Assembly (NCBI GenBank): GCA_014523625.1
Contig: JAATVP010000123.1
Span: 1-5,524 of the forward strand
DNA length: 5,524 nucleotides
DNA from: Nitrososphaerales archaeon TH5896
GTDB lineage: Archaea; Thermoproteota; Nitrososphaeria; Nitrososphaerales; Nitrososphaeraceae
Reading direction: 5' to 3'
Below the pieces are notes generated by a model. The model saw nothing but the letters and a program-made list of their open reading frames with translations, was not told where the DNA came from and did no database searches. A program made the position numbers and the translations under genes. Below, piece after piece: positions 1 through 4,626 of this stretch. Position 1 is the first letter of the stretch. The number at the start of each line of letters is the position of its first letter.

Positions 1-34
1 CCGAGGAGGATTACGAAGTTGCTGTTGCTCCCAT

Positions 35-328
35 TCAGGTTGCTGCTGAGCAAGAGTATCGGCAAGTGATAGTTAGATTTACTACTCCGCTTACAACTTG
101 TCCACATGCTGCGTTAGATGATGGTTCCTGTGCATTCGTGAGCTGGAATGCAGTTGCCGTGTCAGCTCCGGAGCCCGGGCCATTATTGTTATTATTGTCA
201 TCGTTTCTAGGTTTAGTTGCATCAACCGTTAGTACCATATGTCCAACAACCAATCCACTAACCGAAAACACTATTCCTATCGCAATAATTGCGAACATAA
301 TCGATCTTGTTGCGTTAGTTTGGTTCAT
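35..328 (-). CDS. small secreted or membrane-anchored hypothetical protein
   Basis: This 97-residue protein is not a family I can name. Residues 9-34 form one hydrophobic segment that fits a signal peptide or N-terminal anchor. A polar linker follows with a run of five Asn (about 45-49) and Gly/Ser/Thr-rich sequence. The C-terminal third has Cys75, Cys89 and Cys93 around CGQVVSGVVNLTITC, so a disulfide outside the cell is possible. The start is well supported: ATG lies 2 bases after the TAA of the upstream winged-helix gene, with GGAGG 9 bases before it. The two are very likely co-transcribed. The protein stops at a TGA only 34 bases from the window edge, and the other two frames on this strand stay open to the edge, so the C-terminus may be shortened by a frameshift. 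The plus-strand frame over the same bases turns the Asn run into poly-Leu and is judged a shadow. Confidence 0.72.
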   Translation of the reverse strand: MNQTNATRSIMFAIIAIGIVFSVSGLVVGHMVLTVDATKPRNDDNNNNNGPGSGADTATAFQLTNAQEPSSNAACGQVVSGVVNLTITCRYSCSAAT

Positions 329-330
329 TC

Positions 331-624
331 TTAGCGGCCTCCAATGCTGACGAATCTGTTTTCTGCAGTCATAGTAAGCGGTGGCACTAATTCAGACATC
401 TTCCCGTAGACTTCCAATAATTTCATACCCTTCTCCGTAGTTCTATAAGCTTGTTTTCCGCCCTCGTATTCGATAAGTCCATTGTCTTGTAACATTGTAA
501 GATATTCTCGGAGCTGAGCAAATGATAGAAATGCTTTGTACATTATTTTTGTCTTGGTAGCTCCTCCTCCGTTCGCGGCCTCTAGGATGAGACCAACAAT
601 TTCAGTTCTACTTCTGTATTTCAT
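331..624 (-). CDS. winged-helix DNA-binding protein (HTH_45-like)
   Basis: This 97-residue protein has the layout of the short archaeal winged-helix regulators common in Thaumarchaeota (PF14947 type, from memory of the family). A first helix spans about 4-17. It is followed by a helix-turn-helix at about 22-46 with the candidate recognition helix around AFLSFAQLREYLTML, then a beta wing with LIEYEGGKQAYRTTEKG at about 50-66. A last helix at about 66-79 may serve dimerisation. Length is normal for the family, so it is probably complete. The DNA target is unknown. It is first in a two-gene unit with the small secreted protein, so it may control that gene and itself. The start ATG has no Shine-Dalgarno, but a TATA box about 31-38 bases upstream fits a very short leader. 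Confidence 0.85.
   Translation of the reverse strand: MKYRSRTEIVGLILEAANGGGATKTKIMYKAFLSFAQLREYLTMLQDNGLIEYEGGKQAYRTTEKGMKLLEVYGKMSELVPPLTMTAENRFVSIGGR
338..342 (-). promoter_or_regulatory. ribosome binding site inside the upstream gene
   Basis: GGAGG on the minus strand lies 9 bases before the ATG at 328. It falls in the last codons of the winged-helix gene (…IGGR-stop). This decides the start of the downstream secreted protein and suggests translational coupling of the pair. Confidence 0.65.
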
Positions 625-654
625 AATAGAATCATTCAGAACTTGTAAACTAGA

Positions 655-662
655 TATTTATA
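655..662 (-). promoter_or_regulatory. TATA box of the winged-helix operon
   Basis: TATAAATA on the minus strand, centred about 34 bases before the ATG at 624. With the usual archaeal spacing of about 26 bases the transcript would start near 632, giving a leader of under 10 bases. This matches the lack of a Shine-Dalgarno there. Confidence 0.5.
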
Positions 663-721
663 CAAGCCTACTATTATTACTACTAATTACATTAGTATAT
701 ATTTAATTAAAATGTCTAGTT

Positions 722-746
722 ATCACATTCAATATAACTATGTGAT
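722..746. repeat. 7-bp inverted repeat (ATCACAT / ATGTGAT)
   Basis: Perfect arms at 722-728 and 740-746 with an 11-base spacer. It lies about 100 bases upstream of the winged-helix start. It could be an operator for a dimeric regulator or a small hairpin; nothing in the sequence decides between them. Confidence 0.4.
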
Positions 747-914
747 CTTATGAGTATACATTTTACTAGTAGAAGGACCTCAATATTTAGATTTGCTTGA
801 TTAAATTCGAATACCTCAAAATTGTAGAAATTCTGTATACTAATATGATTCCATCTATTCATTTCTGATAATATTGGTTCGCTAGAACCTTCTCATTTAA
901 TGATTCAATCACTT

Positions 915-943
915 GGGGTTGGTTGCTGATACCCTCCAACCCC
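915..943 (+). terminator. GC-rich hairpin followed by T-rich sequence
   Basis: GGGGTTGG (915-922) pairs perfectly with CCAACCCC (936-943) across a 13-base loop, and a T-rich run follows at about 947-956. It looks like an intrinsic terminator or an RNA stem read on the plus strand. No plus-strand gene ends just before it, so the assignment is tentative. Confidence 0.35.
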
Positions 944-979
944 GGTATTATTTTTATAATATATCATACAATAGGTTGC

Positions 980-1021
980 TGGCAGTAGCCTTTAAATCAC
1001 TCAACTAAGTGCTTACTGCCA
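980..1021 (+). repeat. nested stem-loop (TGGCAGTA / TACTGCCA)
   Basis: An outer stem of 8 bp, 980-987 with 1014-1021, encloses an inner CACT (998-1001) / AGTG (1008-1011) hairpin. The nested shape is more typical of structured RNA than of a simple operator. It sits immediately before the long 1026-1099 hairpin. Confidence 0.4.
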
Positions 1022-1025
1022 TGTG

Positions 1026-1099
1026 TTAGAATCAGGTGGGATGGCCTCGTGTTACATGAAAGTTGTAGTTCTATCCAGGGTCGTCCTACCTGTTTCTAA
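1026..1099. repeat. long inverted repeat or hairpin from motif copies R1 and R2
   Basis: Bases 1026-1031 pair with 1094-1099 (6 bp). One T-T mismatch follows (1032/1093), then 1033-1047 pairs with 1078-1092 (15 bp, four of them G-U on the plus strand). The loop is 30 bases. The core arms are GGTGGGATGGCC (R1, 1035-1046) and GGTCGTCCTACC (R2, 1079-1090). A stem of 21 pairs is far longer than expected by chance. Confidence 0.7.
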
Positions 1100-1165
1100 A
1101 TAACCATGTTCCGGAATATATTTTATAATAAACTACGGATAAGTATGAGGTTCCTATGAATGGTA

Positions 1166-1215
1166 GGTAGGACGGCCGCCCATAGTTCTAGATTTCTACC
1201 CTTGGTCGTCCTACT
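1166..1215. repeat. second inverted repeat or hairpin from motif copies R3 and R4
   Basis: GGTAGGACGGCC (R3, 1166-1177) pairs over 12 positions with GGTCGTCCTACT (R4, 1204-1215), with two G-U pairs on the plus strand and a loop of 26 bases. The arms are the same motif family as the 1026-1099 hairpin, so R2 could also pair with R3 in an alternative fold. Confidence 0.65.
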
Positions 1216-1256
1216 CTTGATTTGTTACACGATCGTGTTACTGGTTCAAGAGTAAC
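1212..1256. repeat. overlapping inverted repeats with a 12-bp palindrome
   Basis: TACTCTTGA (1212-1220) and TCAAGAGTA (1246-1254) are perfect 9-bp arms. Between them lies the perfect palindrome ACACGATCGTGT (1227-1238). A second stem GTTACT (1237-1242) / AGTAAC (1251-1256) has an 8-base loop. The first arm overlaps the end of motif copy R4, so the structures are mutually exclusive with the 1166-1215 hairpin. Confidence 0.55.
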
Positions 1257-1293
1257 GTTTGCCTGAAATATCACTAGATCTCTAACTTGATCT

Positions 1294-1536
1294 CTAATAA
1301 GATATATACGAATTATCGAGTATGCAAATGTCTCCAAGCCCTGTCTGCATTGAAGTAATATATTCAGTAATAGTAAGAGCATTCTCCTTAGAGATATTTT
1401 GGAGAGATTTCTTACAGTCAGATGTCAGTCCTCTTACAATAGATTCGATCTTTATGTCAAAGAGAGGATCAGCTTTATCACTATAGGTAACAGCAGTATT
1501 CACATGATTTAGTATGATCGAGCTACGTATAAGCAT
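1294..1536 (-). pseudogene. probable remnant of tyrosine recombinase/integrase N-terminus
   Basis: An 80-codon frame contains DPLFDIKIESIVRGL and KKSLQNISKENALTITEYI. These resemble, from memory, the N-terminal SAM-like (arm-binding) domain of thaumarchaeal tyrosine integrases. Such enzymes are usually several hundred residues with a C-terminal catalytic domain carrying R…HxxR…Y. None of that is present here: the frame stops at about 1294. A shifted frame (1382-1188) continues but lacks catalytic motifs. If the assignment is right this is a truncated gene left by an integrative element. If it is wrong it is a small hypothetical protein. A palindromic TATA-like sequence overlaps the ATG, so transcription starting there would begin inside the frame and miss this start. 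Confidence 0.4.
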
Positions 1537-1552
1537 ATATTATTTATATGCT
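1532..1552. repeat. 8-bp inverted repeat over a TATA-like sequence
   Basis: AGCATATA (1532-1539) and TATATGCT (1545-1552) are perfect arms around a 5-base spacer. They enclose TATAAATA on the minus strand (1541-1548) and overlap the ATG of the integrase-like frame. It lies in the 39-base gap after the reductase stop codon and may be a hairpin at the reductase 3' end or an operator. Confidence 0.4.
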
Positions 1553-1575
1553 AAGTTATCAATTAAGATTAATAG

Positions 1576-2388
1576 TTATAAGAAAATAGTATGCAAATCC
1601 TCGTTGAGGGAGTTGAGCAGCTTCATATCCGTTTCTTCAAGTTTGAAGTCGAATACCTGGATATTTTCTCTGATTCGATTCTCATGAATAGATTTAGGAA
1701 TCGCAACTAGACCATGCTGTAGACTCCATCTAATTAGGATCTGCGCTTGGTTTTTACCATATTTTTTCGCCAGGCCTATCAGGGTAGGATGATCAAGCCT
1801 TTGACCTCTAGTCAATGGGCTATAGGCCTCTAACTGAATGTTGTTATTTTTGCAGAATTCTAATAACTTCTCTTGGTACAGAAACGGATGAAACTCAACC
1901 TGATTTACCGACGGTATAACATCAAAGTTTTGGAATATTTCTTGTAAGTGGGAAATCTCATAATTACTTACTCCAATAGCCCGAGTCTTTCCCTCTCTTA
2001 ATAATTGAATCATTGCTTTCCAAGTTTCTTTGCTCTGGCCTTCAACTGGCCAGTGGATCAAGTAAAGGTCAACATAGGGTAGCCCCAAGCGTTGTAGACT
2101 CCTTTCACATGCTACAAGTGTAGATCGATACCCTTGATCGCTATTCCATACTTTTGTAGTAATAAAGATCTCTTCTCTTTCTATGCCGCTTTCTAGAATT
2201 GCTCTACCTACGTCTCCTTCATTACCATATAGCCATGCTGTATCAATATGTCTATAACCAACCTTTAATGCATATTTAACCGCACGCAAAGTAGATTCTC
2301 CAAGTGTTGCCTGATATACTCCCAGACCTAGACGTGGAATCTTTACTCCATTGTTCAATAATGTACTGGATTGCAAGCTCAATTGCAT
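1576..2388 (-). CDS. aldo/keto reductase, NAD(P)H-dependent, cytoplasmic
   Basis: This is a complete aldo/keto reductase (PF00248) of the short bacterial/archaeal 2,5-diketo-gluconate-reductase-like group. Such enzymes reduce aldehydes or ketones to alcohols with NAD(P)H. Numbered from the upstream ATG at 2403, the catalytic tetrad is intact: Asp54 and Tyr59 (HIDTAWLYGNE), Lys84 (ITTKVWN) and His117 (DLYLIHWP). Also present are GVSNY (144-148), NQVEFHP (167-173) and the cofactor site IPKS…R…EN (235-247). With no signal peptide it acts in the cytoplasm. I start it at Met6 (2388). Family members begin close to the conserved LNNGVKIPRLGLG. A TTTAAAT box sits 25-31 bases before that ATG, as expected for a leaderless message, but only 10-16 before the upstream ATG. 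The length is then 270 residues, normal for the group. The physiological substrate cannot be read from sequence; general aldehyde detoxification is a reasonable guess. It appears to be transcribed alone. Confidence 0.93.
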   Translation of the reverse strand: MQLSLQSSTLLNNGVKIPRLGLGVYQATLGESTLRAVKYALKVGYRHIDTAWLYGNEGDVGRAILESGIEREEIFITTKVWNSDQGYRSTLVACERSLQRLGLPYVDLYLIHWPVEGQSKETWKAMIQLLREGKTRAIGVSNYEISHLQEIFQNFDVIPSVNQVEFHPFLYQEKLLEFCKNNNIQLEAYSPLTRGQRLDHPTLIGLAKKYGKNQAQILIRWSLQHGLVAIPKSIHENRIRENIQVFDFKLEETDMKLLNSLNEDLHTIFL

Positions 2389-2412
2389 AATAGAATGGTT
2401 CATCAGAAACCC

Positions 2413-2419
2413 ATTTAAA
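2413..2419 (-). promoter_or_regulatory. TATA box of the aldo/keto reductase
   Basis: TTTAAAT on the minus strand, 25-31 bases before the ATG at 2388. This is the spacing of a leaderless archaeal promoter and supports the internal ATG as the true start. Confidence 0.5.
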
Positions 2420-2773
2420 TTCTATCGAGTCACATATTGCATCGTGACAATCCTCTAGTAAAGACATAAGTTCCTATAGCTAATGCTAACAGGAGGCATA
2501 CAGTAAACAGCTATTCATAAATTGATCTCTTGTATCATTTCAAAAACATTTCTTGGTCAAAGCATCACAAGTAAGTGTAACTGCCAGCTATCAAATCGAT
2601 TGTTTTGCAGCTTGATGATAGCATAAAAGAATAAGATTGTACGCGACTTGTTAGCAGGCATAATAATTATGATTTATGCTAACGAAGCCCTACAATATCA
2701 TCTAATTACGAGTCTTGATAACATGATATATCCAAGCTTGAGTTATATGGTTAGAAATTTGGGTTGAATTATA
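2420..2773. other. intergenic region with two inverted repeats
   Basis: I see no supportable gene between the secreted-protein stop (2774) and the reductase promoter. Two stems stand out. GCTATCA (2587-2593) pairs with TGATAGC (2616-2622). GTTAGCA (2650-2656) pairs with TGCTAAC (2677-2683) and encloses the palindrome CATAAT-a-ATTATG (2659-2671). Neither has a T-run after it on the minus strand, so they are not clear terminators for the gene ending at 2774. Confidence 0.5.
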
Positions 2774-3121
2774 TTATGGAAATGGAATTGCGCTTATGAT
2801 TGAAGGTATCTGGAATTCGATATTTGGGTTTGCATTATTTTCATTGTTCTCAGAAATGATTACATTGGTACCAGAAGTGGCTTCAGTCGCGTCGATGCCG
2901 ACATTATGACTTTTCTGCTCTCCTCCTATAGTTTTAGCGGATGCAATAACAAACGATCCTTCATTAGCAGATCCTAAAGGGCATCCGAAAACAGATTGGA
3001 TTTTAGCATCACAGTTTGATTCAAAAGCAAATACAATATTAAAAGTATTCAAATTCATTAATGTCATCCCTCCAGTTAAAACTAGAATCGATATTAACAA
3101 GAATAACCTGGCTGTAGACAT
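2774..3121 (-). CDS. small secreted hypothetical protein
   Basis: This 115-residue protein has no family I recognise. Residues 5-32 form a hydrophobic signal sequence (LFLLISILVLTGGMTLMNL…NIVFA) with a plausible cleavage after VFA at about 32. The mature part, about 83 residues, has two cysteines, Cys37 and Cys47 (NCDAKIQSVFGC), close enough to form a small disulfide loop. A Ser/Thr-rich middle follows, then an Asn/Glu-rich stretch (SENNENNANPN, about 90-100) and a hydrophobic Pro-containing end (FQIPSIISAIPFP). Secreted proteins of this size with Asn-rich tails are frequent in Thaumarchaeota. It is divergent from the Ser/Ala-rich secreted protein, with 382 bases between them, and no function can be assigned. 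Confidence 0.72.
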   Translation of the reverse strand: MSTARLFLLISILVLTGGMTLMNLNTFNIVFAFESNCDAKIQSVFGCPLGSANEGSFVIASAKTIGGEQKSHNVGIDATEATSGTNVIISENNENNANPNIEFQIPSIISAIPFP

Positions 3122-3182
3122 GCTTTACAAAATATTGATTGCGCTTGAAGATAATCAATTTAATTAAGGTAAAATACCTACT

Positions 3183-3190
3183 TTTTATAT
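3183..3190 (-). promoter_or_regulatory. probable TATA box for the small secreted protein
   Basis: ATATAAAA on the minus strand (within CATATAAAAAG, 3181-3191), about 65 bases before the ATG at 3121. It would give a leader of about 35-40 bases. An AT-rich TTAATTAAAT nearer the gene (about 3160-3170) is an alternative. Confidence 0.35.
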
Positions 3191-3440
3191 GTAAATATTC
3201 TATCCTCCAAAGATTAGTAAGAAAACTAAATCATGGTATCAATGTATCCAACTAATTTTACTTGATCCTAATAGAAAACATCTAATTATTATTTCAATGG
3301 AGCGATATAACAACAAGTCACATTATTCATACAATTTTTGGCCAGTGAAATGGATTTGATTAAATTAAATTAAACATCCAAAAAGTATCTTTTATCCTAT
3401 ATTTAGATCAAGATTTTAGATGCAGAATAATTCTTTGGTA

Positions 3441-3450
3441 CATGATCATG
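3441..3450. promoter_or_regulatory. perfect palindrome CATGATCATG, possible operator
   Basis: A 10-bp perfect palindrome 54 bases before the start of the Ser/Ala-rich secreted protein and just upstream of its weak TATA candidate. Its position would suit a regulator site; there is no other evidence. Confidence 0.25.
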
Positions 3451-3503
3451 CGACTCATGTTATGATTTCTTAAATGAAGGAATAATGTTATGGTATCAAA
3501 GGA

Positions 3504-4436
3504 ATGATTAATAATACTAAAGTGAACAGATATGTAGCAAAGAAGAATTTTCCAGCTGCATTAACTATATCTTTACTATTGATCCTAGCGAGTAACGTAA
3601 CAAATACACCACTCTTTGAACTGGCTTATGCCATCAAGGAATTTAACATAGATGTAGACATTGAAGACAACGAAATTAAGCGTGGTGATACTCAACACAT
3701 AACAGTAACTGTCAGCAATGACGATACCGATAATCGAGTATCAGATGCCAACGTTAAACTTACAGTATATCCACCAGATAGTGATTCGACTTCTGCTCAT
3801 GATGAAACTGACAATAATGGCAAGGCAACATTTGACGTAGAAATAGATGACAATGCAGAAACAGGTACATATGATGTAGAAATAAGAGTGTCAAAGGATG
3901 GATATGATACAAAATCAGTCAACACTTCATTTGACGTAGTTAAGTCAAGCGGCGCTGACAATGAAGATGATGAGAATGAGGATTACAATGGTTCTTCATC
4001 TTCTTCATCATCTTCTGCAGCGGCATCAGCTTCAGCTGCTTCTTCACAAAACAGCGACAGTGATAGTGGCGCAACATCAAGTACTAGTTCTTCCAATAAT
4101 AGAGGTGATAATGGAGGTAGTAGTTCATCTTCATCATCTTCATCATCAAGAGCCGTAGGAAGTGCTGCTGCGGCCGCGGCTGCTGCATCAGGTGCATCAT
4201 CAGCTGCTGCTGCAGCAGCAGGTAATGCTGCGGCTGCAGCAGCAGCAAGTGGTGGTGATGCCTCTTCGGCTGCATCAGCTGCAGTGTCAGAGAATGGAGG
4301 ATCTTCGTCAGCTGCTGCGGCTGCTGCTTCAGCAGCTGCGGCTGCTGCATCAGCATCTTCTTCTGATAATAGTGATGATGATGGTGATTCGTCTGCTGCT
4401 GCTGCGGCTTCTTCAACTCACGAAGAGGACGACTGA
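3504..4436 (+). CDS. secreted Ig-like domain protein with Ser/Ala-rich acidic tail
   Basis: This 310-residue secreted protein begins with a Lys-containing n-region and a hydrophobic core (about 16-30). Cleavage is likely after AYA (41-43). Residues about 45-146 look like one beta-sandwich of the Ig-like or macroglobulin-MG2 kind: alternating strands, the hallmark DNNGKATFDVEI, then GTYDVEIRVSKDGYD, ending FDVV. From about 163 to the end it is low-complexity: runs of Ser, then blocks of Ala with Ser, split by short Asp/Asn/Gly spacers (SDSDSG, NNRGDNGG, SDNSDDDGD), ending STHEEDD. There is no C-terminal membrane anchor, so it may be released or bound to the S-layer through the tail. Asp and Glu are abundant throughout, which could bind cations. 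A role in the cell surface or matrix is inference. The start ATG has GGA directly before it but no well-placed Shine-Dalgarno. Confidence 0.8.
   Translation: MINNTKVNRYVAKKNFPAALTISLLLILASNVTNTPLFELAYAIKEFNIDVDIEDNEIKRGDTQHITVTVSNDDTDNRVSDANVKLTVYPPDSDSTSAHDETDNNGKATFDVEIDDNAETGTYDVEIRVSKDGYDTKSVNTSFDVVKSSGADNEDDENEDYNGSSSSSSSSAAASASAASSQNSDSDSGATSSTSSSNNRGDNGGSSSSSSSSSSRAVGSAAAAAAAASGASSAAAAAAGNAAAAAAASGGDASSAASAAVSENGGSSSAAAAAASAAAAAASASSSDNSDDDGDSSAAAAASSTHEEDD
3993..4413 (+). repeat. low-complexity Ser/Ala-coding repeat tract
   Basis: Degenerate trinucleotide repeats: TCT/TCA (Ser) runs at about 3993-4015 and 4122-4150, and GCT/GCA/GCG (Ala) runs between about 4163 and 4413. Units are multiples of three, so slippage changes tail length without breaking the frame. 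Several open frames on both strands here (poly-Leu, poly-Gln or poly-His in translation) are artefacts of this tract. Confidence 0.75.
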
Positions 4437-4459
4437 CTACTATCACCTCAATCTATAAA

Positions 4460-4466
4460 TTTTTTT
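4460..4466 (+). terminator. T-run terminator after the Ser/Ala-rich gene
   Basis: Seven T residues, a C and three more T about 24 bases after the TGA of the upstream plus-strand gene. Archaeal RNA polymerase terminates at such T-runs without needing a hairpin. Confidence 0.5.
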
Positions 4467-4539
4467 CTTTGATCGCTAAGCGCATTGCTACTAGATAATT
4501 TTGTGGGATATAATATTTCAATACTTTCAAGCGCAATAA

Positions 4540-4565
4540 TTTGTTACTATTTAGCGAGTAACAAA
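4540..4565. repeat. 9-bp inverted repeat next to motif copy R5
   Basis: TTTGTTACT (4540-4548) and AGTAACAAA (4557-4565) are perfect arms around an 8-base loop. The core GTTACT-N8-AGTAAC is identical in sequence and spacing to the stem at 1237-1256 beside motif copy R4. Confidence 0.6.
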
Positions 4566-4568
4566 ATA

Positions 4569-4580
4569 GGTAGGACGACC
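4569..4580 (-). repeat. motif copy R5 (GGTCGTCCTACC on minus strand)
   Basis: Plus strand GGTAGGACGACC is the exact reverse complement of R2 (1079-1090), one base different from the reverse complements of R3 and R4. The match to R2 extends to 13 bases (AGGTAGGACGACC). It sits 46 bases beyond the point where the terminase-like homology stops, and has no pairing partner nearby. Confidence 0.65.
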
Positions 4581-4592
4581 AGTTTATGTCAA

Positions 4593-4618
4593 AAATTGAC
4601 CGATTTTGGTCGAAATTT
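4593..4618. repeat. hairpin with GACC / GGTC core
   Basis: AAATTGACC (4593-4601) pairs with GGTC (4608-4611) and AATTT (4614-4618), with a 2-base bulge and a 6-base loop. It lies between R5 and the end of the terminase-like fragment. Confidence 0.35.
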
Positions 4619-4626
4619 CTGTTTCT

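Larger units (their letters stand above)
980..1256 (+). ncRNA. candidate structured non-coding RNA or hairpin-rich element
   Basis: Consecutive stems at 980-1021, 1026-1099, 1166-1215 and 1212-1254 lie in a stretch with no coding frame. In the two hairpins made from the GGTCGTCCTACC family, almost every departure from Watson-Crick pairing is a G-U pair if the plus strand is the RNA. The same positions become A-C mismatches on the minus strand. That points to a plus-strand transcript, perhaps started from the TATA-like sequence at 952-963. No known RNA family was recognised. The alternative is a palindromic mobile repeat with no RNA function. Confidence 0.3.
625..1293. other. long stretch without a convincing gene, rich in inverted repeats
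   Basis: I see no protein-coding frame I can support here. On top of an AT-rich background there are at least seven stem-forming sequences: 722-746, a small GGTTC-gcta-GAACC hairpin at 876-889, 915-943, 980-1021, 1026-1099, 1166-1215 and 1212-1254. AT-rich TATA-like stretches occur at about 952-963 and 1116-1131. A minus-strand frame from 1382 to 1188 runs through the right part. It could be a frameshifted continuation of the integrase remnant but has no recognisable content of its own. Confidence 0.6.
3122..3503. other. divergent intergenic region between two secreted-protein genes
   Basis: AT-rich, with no gene I can support. It holds the minus-strand TATA candidate at 3183-3190 and three tandem TTAAA units at 3360-3374. 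There is a perfect 10-bp palindrome CATGATCATG at 3441-3450, and the 10-base direct repeat ATGGTATCAA occurs at 3233-3242 and 3490-3499. For the plus-strand gene a weak TTAAAT at 3470-3475 would place the start close to the ATG at 3504. Confidence 0.5.
1203..4581. mobile_element. possible island bounded by inverted terminal repeats R4 and R5
   Basis: The left end at 1203 reads TGGTCGTCCTAC, then TCTTGA, then TTTGTTAC. The right end, read inward on the minus strand from 4581, is TGGTCGTCCTAC, then CTAT, then TTTGTTAC. Both ends carry GTTACT-N8-AGTAAC just inside, at 1237-1256 and 4543-4562. The roughly 3.4 kb between them hold an integrase-like remnant, the aldo/keto reductase and two secreted-protein genes. 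I see no target-site duplication and no intact transposase, and related motif copies also occur outside at 1035-1177. A dispersed repeat family is therefore the competing explanation. Confidence 0.22.

Noticed and set aside
3..350. Plus-strand open frame over the small secreted protein, open to the left edge
   Set aside because: It is the antisense of a gene with a signal segment, a ribosome site and operon spacing; the poly-Leu is the mirror of poly-Asn.
900..1050. Possible tRNA or CRISPR array among the inverted repeats
   Set aside because: No cloverleaf with a T-loop GTTCRANNC and no regularly spaced direct repeats.
1026..1215. IS200/IS605-derived palindrome element with hairpins at both ends
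   Set aside because: Those end hairpins have loops of only a few bases; the loops here are 26-30 bases and no tyrosine-HUH transposase is present.
1783..1794. GGTAGGATGATC, 10 of 12 matches to the repeat motif
   Set aside because: It lies in conserved reductase coding sequence (around HPTLIG) and has no extended similarity; likely chance.
2276..2467. 63-codon minus frame overlapping the reductase start
   Set aside because: It mostly overlaps the conserved reductase N-terminus in another frame and has no family features.
3485..3511. 8-codon upstream frame overlapping the ATG of the Ser/Ala-rich gene
   Set aside because: Short frames like this occur by chance in AT-rich DNA, and the AAGGA before it is too close to act as a good ribosome site.
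3961..4458. Open frames on both strands rich in Leu, Gln or His
   Set aside because: They are translations of the Ser/Ala repeat tract in other frames.
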